Position numbers and translations under genes: made by a program
Notes under the pieces: generated by a model
The model's input: the letters and a program-made list of their open reading frames with translations, nothing else
Databases searched by the model: none
Told to the model about the DNA's origin: nothing
Part shown: in pieces, positions 29,117 to 38,108 of the stretch
Layout of the letters: each line of letters starts with the position of its first letter
How positions within the stretch are numbered: position 1 is the stretch's first letter
Origin: Aromatoleum petrolei
GTDB taxonomy: Bacteria > Pseudomonadota > Gammaproteobacteria > Burkholderiales > Rhodocyclaceae
Direction of reading: 5' to 3'
DNA length: 64,000 nt
Assembly: GCF_017894385.1 (NCBI RefSeq)
Contig: NZ_CP059560.1
Coordinates: forward strand, 4,162,501-4,226,500

Positions 29117-30607
29117 ATGAATGCTGCTGAAATCCTGCTGTCGGCCGGCGCGGATGCCGCGATAGCCATCGAATGCGGCGAGCGACGAGTGAGCTACGCG
29201 GAATTGCGGGACCGCGTGCGGCGCGCGGCCGGAGCCTGGCAGGCCCTGGGGCTCGCTCCCGGCGAACGCGTGGTCGTGTTCGCGCCCGACAGTGACGACT
29301 GGGTCGAGGCGTATCTCGGCGCGATCTGGGCCGGCGGCGTGGTGATCGGCGTCAATCCGCGCCTGTCGATGACGGAGCTCACGCCCATCCTGAAGGAATG
29401 CGAGGCGCGCTTCGTGTGGTGCGAGCCGGCGCAGGCAGGTGAACTGCAGGGGCTGGTCGCAACGTTACCGGGAGCACCAGCGGTGGTCGGTGGCGGCGTC
29501 GCGGCGCGTGACTGGGCGCAGGCGCTCGCAGGTGCCGAAGGGCTCGAGCCCATGCAACTCGATGCCGAAGCGCCGGCCCTGTGGATTGGCACCTCCGGCA
29601 CGACGGGCACGCCCAAGGGGGTGATCCACGTGCAGCGCGTGGTCGCGAACGCCCATTCCTTCGCCTGTAGCCTCGCCGGTCTGACGTCTGCGGACCGGCT
29701 ATATGCAAGCTCCAAGCTGTTCTTTGCCTACGCGCTCGGCAACAGCCTGTTCGCGGGTCTGCGTGCAGGGGCCACCGTGATCCTTGACCGCGAATGGCCC
29801 ACGGCCGAGCGTGTCGAGGAGATGGTCGCGAAACATCGGCCGACGCTGCTCTTCAGCGTGCCGACGCTGTACAACAAGATGCTGCAGACGGGCGTGGCGG
29901 CGCGGCTGGCGGAGCGCGGCATCCGCCATTTCGTGTCAGCCGGCGAGGCGCTGCCGCTCGCGATCCGCCAGGGCTGGCGCGAGCAGACCGGGTGCAGTCT
30001 GATCAGCGGTTACGGCACGTCCGAGACGCTGTGCCTGATGCTCTACAGCGACGACGACTCGGGCCTGATGCGCCCGACGCCGCTGACCGAGGTGCGCTTC
30101 AACCCGGACGTCGATGCGGATCTGCCCCAGCGCATCTGGGTGCGTCACACCACGGTCGCGGTCGGTTACTGGAAGCGGCCCGAGGCGCAGGTCGATTTCG
30201 ACAACGGCTGGTTTTCGCCCGGCGACATGTTCCTGCGCCATGCGGACGGCCGTCTTGAATACGCCGGGCGCAACGACGACATGCTGAAGATCGCGGGCCA
30301 GTGGGTCAGCACGTTGTGGGTCGAGCAGGCGCTGGCGGCTCACTGCGGCGACACCCTGCAGCAGATTGCGGCGGTCGGCGTCGATTCGGCAGATGGTCTG
30401 ACGGCACTGGCGGTTCTGGTCGTGGCCGCGCCGGGACGCTGGGCCGAGGCGCGCCAGCGGGTGGAGGACGGCATCGCCGCACTGCCGGGGCATCGACGCC
30501 CGCGCTGGGTGCATTGGGTCGATGCGCTGCCGCTGACGCCGACGGGCAAGCTGCAACGCGGCCGTTTGCGTGCGCTGCACGAGCGCCACGCCGCTGCCGC
30601 TGCCTGA
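29117..30607 (+). CDS. Benzoate/4-hydroxybenzoate-CoA ligase family protein
   Basis: A 496-aa AMP-forming ligase. It has the AMP-binding P-loop-like LWIGTSGTTGTPKGVIH, the adenylate motif ISGYGTSETLCLML, GDMFLRHADGRLEYAGRNDDMLKIAGQW, and the C-terminal catalytic Lys in LPLTPTGKLQRGRL. The overall pattern is that of the benzoate-CoA ligase family, slightly shorter than typical members (about 520-530 aa). It would activate an aromatic acid with CoA and ATP before the benzoyl-CoA pathway. Whether benzoate, 4-hydroxybenzoate or 3-hydroxybenzoate is the substrate cannot be told. ATG 29117 follows GTGGAGAAG; the MFS gene lies 110 bp downstream. Confidence 0.85.
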   Translation: MNAAEILLSAGADAAIAIECGERRVSYAELRDRVRRAAGAWQALGLAPGERVVVFAPDSDDWVEAYLGAIWAGGVVIGVNPRLSMTELTPILKECEARFVWCEPAQAGELQGLVATLPGAPAVVGGGVAARDWAQALAGAEGLEPMQLDAEAPALWIGTSGTTGTPKGVIHVQRVVANAHSFACSLAGLTSADRLYASSKLFFAYALGNSLFAGLRAGATVILDREWPTAERVEEMVAKHRPTLLFSVPTLYNKMLQTGVAARLAERGIRHFVSAGEALPLAIRQGWREQTGCSLISGYGTSETLCLMLYSDDDSGLMRPTPLTEVRFNPDVDADLPQRIWVRHTTVAVGYWKRPEAQVDFDNGWFSPGDMFLRHADGRLEYAGRNDDMLKIAGQWVSTLWVEQALAAHCGDTLQQIAAVGVDSADGLTALAVLVVAAPGRWAEARQRVEDGIAALPGHRRPRWVHWVDALPLTPTGKLQRGRLRALHERHAAAAA

Positions 30608-30717
30608 CGAATGCCCTCGGGTGGCCCGCACGCGGGCACACCCTCCTGAAGCGAAGAGGCTGTCGCGGGAAGGCCACCCAGCAGCCGCCACACCATCCGG
30701 CCAACGAGGAGACAACC

Positions 30718-32112
30718 GTGTCCAGTAAAGACGCCGTCGATGTTCAGTCCTTCATAGACCACCAGCCCTTCTCGGGCTTCCAGTGGCTCATATTCGTTCT
30801 GTGCTTCCTGATCGTGCTGCTCGACGGTTTCGACACCGCGGCGATCGGCTACATCGCGCCGTCGCTCATTCAGGAGTGGGGCGTCACCAAGCCGGACCTC
30901 GCGCCGGTGTTGAGCGCCGCGCTGTTCGGGCTTGCGGGTGGGGCGCTGCTGTCCGGTCCGCTGTCCGACCGACTCGGGCGCAGGCTGGTGCTGAACGTGT
31001 CGGTGCTGGTGTTCGCTCTGGCGAGCATGGTGTCGGCATTCGCGTCCGATCTGCAGAGCCTTACCGTGCTGCGCTTCCTCACGGGAATCGGTTTGGGGGC
31101 GGCAATGCCGAACGCGGTCACGCTGATCAGCGAATACTCTCCGTCGAAGCGCCGGGCCCTCATCACGACGGCGATGTTCTCGGGCTTCCCCCTGGGGGCG
31201 GCGTTCGGCGGCTTCCTCGCTGCGTGGATGATCCCGCATTTCGGCTGGCGCAGCGTGCTGGTGCTCGGCGGCGTGGCTCCCATCGTGCTGGTCGCGGTGA
31301 TGCTGGTGTGGTTGCCGGAGTCGGTGCGCTACATGGTGGCGAAGGGGCATTCGACCGAGCGGATCCGTGCGGTGCTCGGCCGTATCTCTGCTGCCGCGGC
31401 GGCGCTTGCCTCATCCTTCCACCTTACGGAGACGGTTTCCATTGCGGATGGAAAGAGCGGACTGGGCGTCGTTCTGTCGCGCTCCCGCGTGGTGGGCTCG
31501 GTGATGCTGTGGCTCGCCTATTTCATGGGGCTGGTGATCTTCTATGCCCTGATCAACTGGATGCCCATCCTGTTCAAGGATGCCGGCCTCGATCCGAAGA
31601 CGGCCACGTTGATCTCCGCGCTGTTCCCGCTCGGCGGTTGCGCAGCGGTGTTCGTCGGTTGGCTGATGGATCGTTTCAACGGCAACCGCATCGTCGCCAT
31701 CGCCTACGCACTCACCGCGGTATCGGTGTTTGCGATCGGGCAGATGGTGGGCAACGTCGGGGCGCTGGTGGTCGTGGTGTTCCTCGCCGGCACGATGATG
31801 AACGCCGCACAGGTGTCGATGCCGGCGCTCGCGGCCTCGTTCTATCCGACGCAGGGCCGCGCCACGGGTGTCGCGTGGATGCTCGGCATCGGGCGTTTCG
31901 GCGGCATCGCAGGTTCCTTCCTGGTGGCCGAGCTTGCGCGCCGGAAGCTCGGTTTCAGCGAGGTGTTCATGATCGTCGCCATACCCGGCCTGCTCGCCAC
32001 CACGGCGCTGATCGTCAAGCAGTTCTTCCATCCGGAAACGGCCCCCGAGCAAGGCGAAGCCGCGGAAGGCGGTGCGCTGTATCTGAAGGAGCAGGTGCAG
32101 GGCGCCCACTGA
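30718..32112 (+). CDS. MFS aromatic-acid:H+ symporter (AAHS family)
   Basis: A 464-aa carrier with twelve membrane segments. The N-terminal LIVLLDGFDTAAIGYIAPSL is the AAHS signature, and GPLSDRLGRR is the loop 2-3 MFS motif. AAHS carriers import benzoate, 4-hydroxybenzoate and related acids. The start is GTG 30718 with GAGGAG upstream; no good ATG exists. Placed after the aryl-CoA ligase, it would bring in the acid that the ligase activates. Confidence 0.92.
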   Translation: MSSKDAVDVQSFIDHQPFSGFQWLIFVLCFLIVLLDGFDTAAIGYIAPSLIQEWGVTKPDLAPVLSAALFGLAGGALLSGPLSDRLGRRLVLNVSVLVFALASMVSAFASDLQSLTVLRFLTGIGLGAAMPNAVTLISEYSPSKRRALITTAMFSGFPLGAAFGGFLAAWMIPHFGWRSVLVLGGVAPIVLVAVMLVWLPESVRYMVAKGHSTERIRAVLGRISAAAAALASSFHLTETVSIADGKSGLGVVLSRSRVVGSVMLWLAYFMGLVIFYALINWMPILFKDAGLDPKTATLISALFPLGGCAAVFVGWLMDRFNGNRIVAIAYALTAVSVFAIGQMVGNVGALVVVVFLAGTMMNAAQVSMPALAASFYPTQGRATGVAWMLGIGRFGGIAGSFLVAELARRKLGFSEVFMIVAIPGLLATTALIVKQFFHPETAPEQGEAAEGGALYLKEQVQGAH

Positions 32113-32220
32113 GCGTGTCGCGCCATCCCGAACGGTTCCGGTCCGGCCGCCGCCGTGCGGCGGCGCGCGACCGGATAATCGGGCTATGATCCCGACCTGA
32201 GTCGTAAGGACCGGGACAAG

Positions 32221-34374
32221 ATGCGCGCCGATCAGCTGGATTTCTACTCCCTTGTGGAGTTTTCGCCCGACAGCGGGGCGATACAGTTCAGCGGCCGGCG
32301 CGCAATCCTGCTGCACACCGACGCGATGGGCGCGCTGCGCAAGGAGCTCGTCGAGACGCTCGGGGCCGACATCGCGAAGGTCATCCTGACCCGCTACGGC
32401 TTCAGTTGCGGCTTCGAGGACGCGGGCCTGCTGCCCGGTTTCATGCACCCCGACACACTGGAGGAGTTTGTCCGCGGTGGACCGCGGGTGCATATGTTCT
32501 CGGGCATCGCGGAGGTCGAGACACACATCGTCGAAGTCGACCACGAACAAGGGCATTACCGCATGAGCGGCAACTGGCGCCGCTCCTACGAGGCCGAGCA
32601 GCACCTGCGGCTGTTCGGACGCTCCGACGAGGCGGTTTGCTGGACGCTTGCCGGCTATGCGTCGGGGTTCGCGTCCTACGTGTTCCAGACCGACATGATC
32701 TGTGTCGAGCACGAATGCGAAGGGCGCGGCGACGAGCACTGCTCGTGGACCCTCATGAACGCTGCGGACTGCGAGCCGGAATTCGAAGGCCTGCGCAAGT
32801 ACTTCCAGCCGCTCAACATCAAGGACCGCATCAACGTCCTCGAAGGCAAGGTGTACGAGCGCACGCGGGAGCTGGAGGCGTCCGAGCAACGCTACCGCAA
32901 CCTGATCGAGGACCTGCCTGAGATGGTATTCGCGCTGCACGTCTCAGGCCGCATGCTGCAATTGAACAAAGCCGGGCGCACGCGGCTGGGTATCACGCCG
33001 GAACAGCTGCCGAACATGCGCCTGCGCGACCTCGTGCTGCCCGAATACCGCGTCGCCGCGTCCAACTTCCTCAAGAGCATCGCCAACGCGCGCGCTGCCA
33101 CGCGCCTCGACGTCGTCATGCGCGATGTTGCGGGGCTGCCGGTGCCCATGCGCCTGCAGGTCGAGCCGGTGTTCAAGGATGACAAGATCGTCGGCTACAG
33201 CGGACTCGCCATCGACATAACTGCCCAGCAGGAGCGCGAGCGCAAGCTCACCGAGTACGCCGCGCGCCTGGAGAACCGCGAGCAACAGATCCAGGACATC
33301 ATCAACGACGCCGTGTATGTCCTCGACCTCGACGGCCGCTTCAGCTTCGTCAACGCCCGCATGGCCGAGCTGCTGGGCGTGCCCGCGGACCGCGCGATCG
33401 GTCGCGCCTGCGGCGATCTGATGCTGCATTCGTCCGCATTGCGCGTGGAGCGCGACTTCCGGCGGCGCCTGGCGGGGGAGGGCGGTCCGCCGTTCGAGAT
33501 CATGCTTGCACCGGGCGGCGAGCCGAACCGCCTGCTGGAGGTCAGCTCCGCCGTGCTGTCCACCGCCGGCCGCCCCGAAGGCGTGATCGGCGTCGCCCGC
33601 GACATCACCGCCCGCCGCGAAATGGAGCGCCAGCTCGCGCAGGCCAACCGCCTCAGCTCGCTTGGGCAGTTCGCATCCGGCATCGCACACGAGATCAACA
33701 ACCCGCTCGGCCTCGTCTCCGGCTTTGCCGAAGAACTGCAGTCGCTGATGGAGTCGATCCCGGGGGCGCAGTCGAATCCCGATTTCGACATCCTGCGCCA
33801 GGGGCTCACGACCATCCAGGAACAGGCCCAGCGCTGCAAGGCCATCACCGACAACCTGCTGCTCTTCTCGCGCAAGCAGGCGGTGCCGCTTGAGGCGGTC
33901 GATCTCGCGATGCTGGTGCGCGAACGGCTCGACTCGTACCGCGAACTCGGCCTCACGCGCGGGCTCCAGGTCGAAATGGCGGTCGACAAGCCGTTGCCGC
34001 CCATTGCGACCAACCCGACCTTGCTCGACCAAGTATTGCGCAACCTGCTGAAGAACGCGGGCGATGCCATGAACGGGCGCGGGAGAGTGCGGGTCGAACT
34101 GCGGCCGGTCAACGGCGGGGTGGAACTCGACGTGCTCGACGAAGGGCCGGGCCTGCCCGCGGGCATCATCGACCACGTCTTCGACCCCTTCTTCACGACC
34201 AAGGCCCCCGGGCGCGGAACGGGGCTGGGGTTGTCCATCTGCTACGGCATCCTGTCCGAGCTCGGCGGGCGCATCGACTGCGGCAACCGACCCGAGGGCG
34301 GCGCCTGGTTCCGCATCCACCTTCCCGCCGACGAGATGGGCTCCGACGGGGGCATCGAGGCAAGACTGCAATGA
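32221..34374 (+). CDS. Sensor histidine kinase with XylR_N/V4R phenol-sensing domain (PcrS-like)
   Basis: A 717-aa soluble kinase. Residues about 8-115 match XylR_N (LVEFSPDSGAIQFSGRRAILL, GALRKELVETLG). Residues about 120-190 match V4R, with the zinc-site-like CVEHECEGRGDEHC seen in DmpR/MopR/XylR sensors. Two PAS domains follow (about 225-340 and 350-470), then HisKA with His490 in ASGIAHEINNPLG and HATPase_c (LLKNAGDAMNGRG, GRGTGLGLSICYG). No membrane segment, so it senses a cytoplasmic aromatic. The stop overlaps the next start (ATGA). In Aromatoleum aromaticum EbN1 the PcrSR system controls p-cresol genes; assignment here is by domain logic and context. Confidence 0.88.
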   Translation: MRADQLDFYSLVEFSPDSGAIQFSGRRAILLHTDAMGALRKELVETLGADIAKVILTRYGFSCGFEDAGLLPGFMHPDTLEEFVRGGPRVHMFSGIAEVETHIVEVDHEQGHYRMSGNWRRSYEAEQHLRLFGRSDEAVCWTLAGYASGFASYVFQTDMICVEHECEGRGDEHCSWTLMNAADCEPEFEGLRKYFQPLNIKDRINVLEGKVYERTRELEASEQRYRNLIEDLPEMVFALHVSGRMLQLNKAGRTRLGITPEQLPNMRLRDLVLPEYRVAASNFLKSIANARAATRLDVVMRDVAGLPVPMRLQVEPVFKDDKIVGYSGLAIDITAQQERERKLTEYAARLENREQQIQDIINDAVYVLDLDGRFSFVNARMAELLGVPADRAIGRACGDLMLHSSALRVERDFRRRLAGEGGPPFEIMLAPGGEPNRLLEVSSAVLSTAGRPEGVIGVARDITARREMERQLAQANRLSSLGQFASGIAHEINNPLGLVSGFAEELQSLMESIPGAQSNPDFDILRQGLTTIQEQAQRCKAITDNLLLFSRKQAVPLEAVDLAMLVRERLDSYRELGLTRGLQVEMAVDKPLPPIATNPTLLDQVLRNLLKNAGDAMNGRGRVRVELRPVNGGVELDVLDEGPGLPAGIIDHVFDPFFTTKAPGRGTGLGLSICYGILSELGGRIDCGNRPEGGAWFRIHLPADEMGSDGGIEARLQ

Positions 34375-35738
34375 AAGGCCACATCCTGATCGTCGATGAC
34401 GAGGCGCTGTACCGGCAGCTCCTCACCAGCCGCCTGGGCCGCGCCGGTTACGGGCTGAGCGAGGCCGCCGACGGCGAGGCTGCGCTCGAATGCGCACAGC
34501 AGGGCGGCGTCGACCTCGCGCTGGTCGATATCAAGATGCCCGGCATCGACGGCATCGAGGTCCTCAAGCGCCTGAAGCAGCTCGACCCCCAGATCGAAGT
34601 CGTGATCCTCACCGGCCACGGCAATGTCGACAGCGCCATTTCGGCGATGAAGCTGGGCGCCTTCGACTACCTTTCGAAGCCCTACAAGCTCACCGAGCTC
34701 GACATCGTCGTCGAACGTGCGCTGGAAAAGCGCATGCTTGCGCGCCGCTGCGCCGCCCTCAGCGCCGAAGTCGCTCTCCTGCGCGGTGGCGACGACGCCG
34801 CGGTCATCGGCCGCAGCGCGGCATGGCAGCTTACCCTGGAGCTCGTGCGGAAGGCCGCGCCGCTCGACCTGCCCGTCCTCGTCACCGGCGAGAGCGGCGC
34901 CGGCAAGGAGATCGTCGCCGGCCTGCTGCACCGCTGGAGTGCGCGCGCAGCGGAAGCCTACGTCCCACTCAACTGCGGCCTGCTCGACGACGACCTGGTC
35001 GAAAGCGAACTCTTCGGCCACAAGCGCGGTGCGTTCTCCGGCGCCACGGCGGACAAGGAAGGCCTCTTCGAAGTCGCCAACGGCGGCACGCTGTTCCTCG
35101 ATGAAATCGGCGAACTCCCCGCCGCCTGCCAAGCCAAGCTGCTGCGCGTGCTCGACTCCGGCGAATTCCGCCAGCTCGGAGCGACCGCGCTGCGCCGCAC
35201 CGATGCGCGCGTCGTCGCCGCCACGCACCGCGACCTCGACTCGCTCGTCGCCGAAGGCAAGTTCCGCCACGACCTGTTGTACCGCCTCAACGTCGTGCAT
35301 ATCCCGGTGCCGCCGCTGCGCGAGCGTGTCGAGGACATCCCCCTGCTGGTCGAGCACCTCATACGCCGCAGCGCACGTTCCGCCGTGCCGCCCCGACTCA
35401 CGCCGGCCGCGCTCGCGCGCCTGTGCGCCTACCGCTGGCCCGGCAACGTGCGCGAACTGCGCAACGCCGTCGAGCGCCTCGTCGCATTCGGCGACGGCCA
35501 GACCATCGACGAGGACAGCGTGTGCGCGATCCTGCGCCTGCCGCTGGAAAAACCGGCGCAGTTCCCGTCGCCCGCGCCTGCCTTCACCGACATCCTGCCG
35601 CTCGAGCACATCGAGCGCGACTACGTGACCTGGGTGCTGGAGCGGCTCGACGGCAACGTCAGCGCCGCCGCACAGGCGCTCGGCGTTTCGCGCTCCACTG
35701 TCTATCGCGTGCTGCGCTCGGCGACCGCAGTAGAGTAA
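34371..35738 (+). CDS. Sigma54-dependent response regulator, NtrC type (PcrR-like)
   Basis: A 455-aa regulator. The receiver domain has Asp53 as phosphoacceptor (ALVDIKMPG). The AAA+ domain has Walker A GESGAGKE (173-180) and the sigma54-contact loop GAFSGA (220-225), where most family members have GAFTGA. A Fis-type HTH ends the protein (VSAAAQALGVSRSTVYRVL). It is translationally coupled to the kinase by a 4-base overlap. It probably activates sigma54 promoters of aromatic genes such as the one at 48675-48690. Confidence 0.93.
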   Translation: MKGHILIVDDEALYRQLLTSRLGRAGYGLSEAADGEAALECAQQGGVDLALVDIKMPGIDGIEVLKRLKQLDPQIEVVILTGHGNVDSAISAMKLGAFDYLSKPYKLTELDIVVERALEKRMLARRCAALSAEVALLRGGDDAAVIGRSAAWQLTLELVRKAAPLDLPVLVTGESGAGKEIVAGLLHRWSARAAEAYVPLNCGLLDDDLVESELFGHKRGAFSGATADKEGLFEVANGGTLFLDEIGELPAACQAKLLRVLDSGEFRQLGATALRRTDARVVAATHRDLDSLVAEGKFRHDLLYRLNVVHIPVPPLRERVEDIPLLVEHLIRRSARSAVPPRLTPAALARLCAYRWPGNVRELRNAVERLVAFGDGQTIDEDSVCAILRLPLEKPAQFPSPAPAFTDILPLEHIERDYVTWVLERLDGNVSAAAQALGVSRSTVYRVLRSATAVE

Positions 35739-35754
35739 GGAAAGGGCGGGAAAC

Positions 35755-36183
35755 CTATTCCGCCGCGAGATTGCGGCAGATGCGCTCGACCAGCGCGATC
35801 GTCTGCGCCCGCTCCGCTTCCGTCATCCCGGCCAACGCCTTCTCGCGCACCGCGGCGCCCACCCGCGCGATGATTTCCAGCTGCGGCCGCGCCGCGTCGG
35901 TCAGATACAGCTGGTGCGCGCGCCGGTCGGCTGGATCGGACCGGCGCTCGACCAGCCCCTCGCCCGCGAGCTGGTCGATCATCCGCACCAGTGTCATCGG
36001 CTGGATTTCAAGGCGCTCCGCCAGTGCCACCTGCCGAATGCCCTCGTTGCGCTCCAGATGGATCAGCACGCGCGCGCGTGCGAGCGTCAGGGGGCTGTCC
36101 TCCAGGGTGGCGACAAAGGCGTGCCGCATCAGGCGGGCGGCATCGGCAAGGAGGAGCGTGAAGCTGATTTCGCTGAGAGCCAC
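35755..36183 (-). CDS. MarR family transcriptional regulator
   Basis: About 142 aa with the winged-helix core (RQVALAERLEIQPMTLVRMIDQLAGEGLVERRSDPADRRAHQ). The ligand is unknown. The frame extends to 36276, but the extra 31 residues look unlike the family, so I start at the GTG at 36183; there is no strong ribosome binding site and the start is uncertain. It ends 16 bases from the end of the response regulator gene (convergent). Confidence 0.85.
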   Translation of the reverse strand: MALSEISFTLLLADAARLMRHAFVATLEDSPLTLARARVLIHLERNEGIRQVALAERLEIQPMTLVRMIDQLAGEGLVERRSDPADRRAHQLYLTDAARPQLEIIARVGAAVREKALAGMTEAERAQTIALVERICRNLAAE

Positions 36184-36368
36184 GTGAGAGGTCAGTGTGA
36201 TAATAAGCGGTACTGATTGTATAACTGTGCCCGATGCTCGTGAAGCGCCGCATGCCCGTGCCGCTGCTTCAATCACCTCTCATCGCGCAAAAGCGCGTAG
36301 ACGGTGGGTACCCCAAAGGTGAAGTGAAGCACGAGAGCGCCGGGGGCGGCTCACTTGAGCCAGCCCGT

Positions 36369-36719
36369 TCAGGCCCGTGTTACGTACTTTGCATCGACAT
36401 AGACCCAAGCCGTTCCCCCGGACGCGAGAGCGGCCGAGACTCGCCGGTAAGCCGACACCTCGTACCTGTCCGCTTGCTCCAGCTCCGCGTCCGTGATCTC
36501 GAACACCGTGCCTGGTACTCGTGCATCGGGCTCGCCGGTGTAGCGCACGATGGGGTGATGAGTCTTCCCGCTGGTGCGAACAACCTCCGCATCGTCGATC
36601 GCGACCATCGATTGCTCGTATCCAACCAACGCGTCGGGCGTGCCGGCGAGCTGCCGACCGAAGGTGGCGAATTGAACGTTCGCCTGTTGCAGCGTGCCGT
36701 ACGAAAAGAGCAATGGCAT
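36369..36719 (-). CDS. Gamma-glutamylcyclotransferase-fold (AIG2-like) protein
   Basis: About 116 aa beginning MPLLFSYGTLQQANVQF, the YGTL substrate-loop signature of the GGCT/AIG2 fold, with the later VPGTVFEITDAELEQADRYE segment containing the conserved acidic residue. Members act on gamma-glutamyl amines or are uncharacterised. The longer frame to 36779 adds 20 residues; I start at the family-like Met. It stands alone between the MarR gene and the TDT carrier. Confidence 0.8.
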   Translation of the reverse strand: MPLLFSYGTLQQANVQFATFGRQLAGTPDALVGYEQSMVAIDDAEVVRTSGKTHHPIVRYTGEPDARVPGTVFEITDAELEQADRYEVSAYRRVSAALASGGTAWVYVDAKYVTRA

Positions 36720-36907
36720 GTGGAGACCTGAGGGTTCGAATCGAAGTGGAGTATGAAGCCTGTCGAAGGCAAGCGGCAACCGGGGCTCTCAGCGCGAAGG
36801 GCTCCGGCAAGCGCAGCGTGGCGGGCGTCCGGTTGGCCGCCTACAAAGGCATTGCCTGGCAGGTGCTTGCCTCGATGAGCGGCACTTGCGCTGGCGCGCA
36901 CGGGTTC

Positions 36908-37999
36908 CTAGAAACGAAATGCGTTGACGTGTCGCAGAAGGTAGCGAGCAAGCCCGACAAATACCGTCGCCCACGCGGCAAGCGCGATGTACATGAACAG
37001 CTGCGGCAGGAAGCGGAGGAACTCGAATCCCATCGCCTCGATCATCTGGTGGGTGCAGGTTGCGTACATGCCCAAGGGGAAGACCGCGCCCCAGTAGAGC
37101 GGGTCGTATCTCAACGGGAAGCGCCGATAGACGTGCCGCCAGATGAACAGGAGCAGCAGCATGGGAATCCACCATGTGCCGGTCGCCCAGTAAAAGACGG
37201 TGAAACCCTTGATGAACGGCAGCAGCGAAAGCAGGAAGGGGGCATCGGGCGAGTTCAGAATGAGCAGCGATCCGGCCAGGGTCGAGATTGCCATCGCGCC
37301 CATGTTGATCCAGTAAGGGGGCGACAAGTCACCGGGCGAGAACGGAAAGAACGTGTAGCGATAGAAGATCAACGACATCATCCAGATATAGAGCATGCCG
37401 CCCCACAACCACATCGACAGTGCCAGGAAGTTCATCTCCAGCCGCCCCGGCTGCTCGACATGAGGCGCAAGCAATGCGCTGAGCACCGCGATCGATTGCG
37501 TCGCCACGACGGCCAGTAGCCACGCCCCACTGATCCCCTGATGCAGCGGCGGCTTGTGCTCCTTGACCGTGAGGCCGGTGAAGATGGTGTAGGTGAGTCC
37601 GATCCATAGCACGCCCGCCCCTCCCCAGAGCGCCATGGCGGTGCGGTAATCCGCAGCCAGCACCACAAACTGGCTCCCGAGTACGCACGTGCCTGCCACG
37701 ATCGTGAAGAAACCGGGCCCGCGAAGGTGATCGATCAGATCGTCGAAGAACAGGCGCGGGTAGCGTACGACGCGCAAGATGGTCAGAAACCATAGCAAGA
37801 CATAGACGACGCAATTGAGCAGGAACAGCGCCTTGGCCACGGACTGCATTCCCAGCAGGTGTGTGGCGAGCGAGACGATACCCGTTGCCATGACCATGCC
37901 GAAATATGCCGGAGATAATCCGGCCAGCCGGGCTTGCACCGGTTCACCCTGCGGCCCGGTCGCTGTCGCGCTCTTGCATTCGAATGAAGGAGTTCTCAT
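36908..37999 (-). CDS. TDT family carrier (SLAC1 / TehA-like membrane protein)
   Basis: A 363-aa protein with about ten membrane helices. The first helix reads LAGLSPAYFGMVMATGIVSLA, the TDT/SLAC1 signature. Members include tellurite-resistance TehA, malate carriers and anion channels; the substrate cannot be told. It starts at ATG 37999. The ferric-reductase-like gene lies about 110 bp upstream on the same strand. Confidence 0.85.
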   Translation of the reverse strand: MRTPSFECKSATATGPQGEPVQARLAGLSPAYFGMVMATGIVSLATHLLGMQSVAKALFLLNCVVYVLLWFLTILRVVRYPRLFFDDLIDHLRGPGFFTIVAGTCVLGSQFVVLAADYRTAMALWGGAGVLWIGLTYTIFTGLTVKEHKPPLHQGISGAWLLAVVATQSIAVLSALLAPHVEQPGRLEMNFLALSMWLWGGMLYIWMMSLIFYRYTFFPFSPGDLSPPYWINMGAMAISTLAGSLLILNSPDAPFLLSLLPFIKGFTVFYWATGTWWIPMLLLLFIWRHVYRRFPLRYDPLYWGAVFPLGMYATCTHQMIEAMGFEFLRFLPQLFMYIALAAWATVFVGLARYLLRHVNAFRF

Positions 38000-38108
38000 C
38001 GCACGGGAAATGGCAAAGTGATTTGAGGCGGCTAACGTTTCAGCTCGACGGTGCGCCGCTTGCGCTGCGTCTTTTGCCGCGAGTCGTCAGGCCGCATTGC
38101 GGTTCTCA

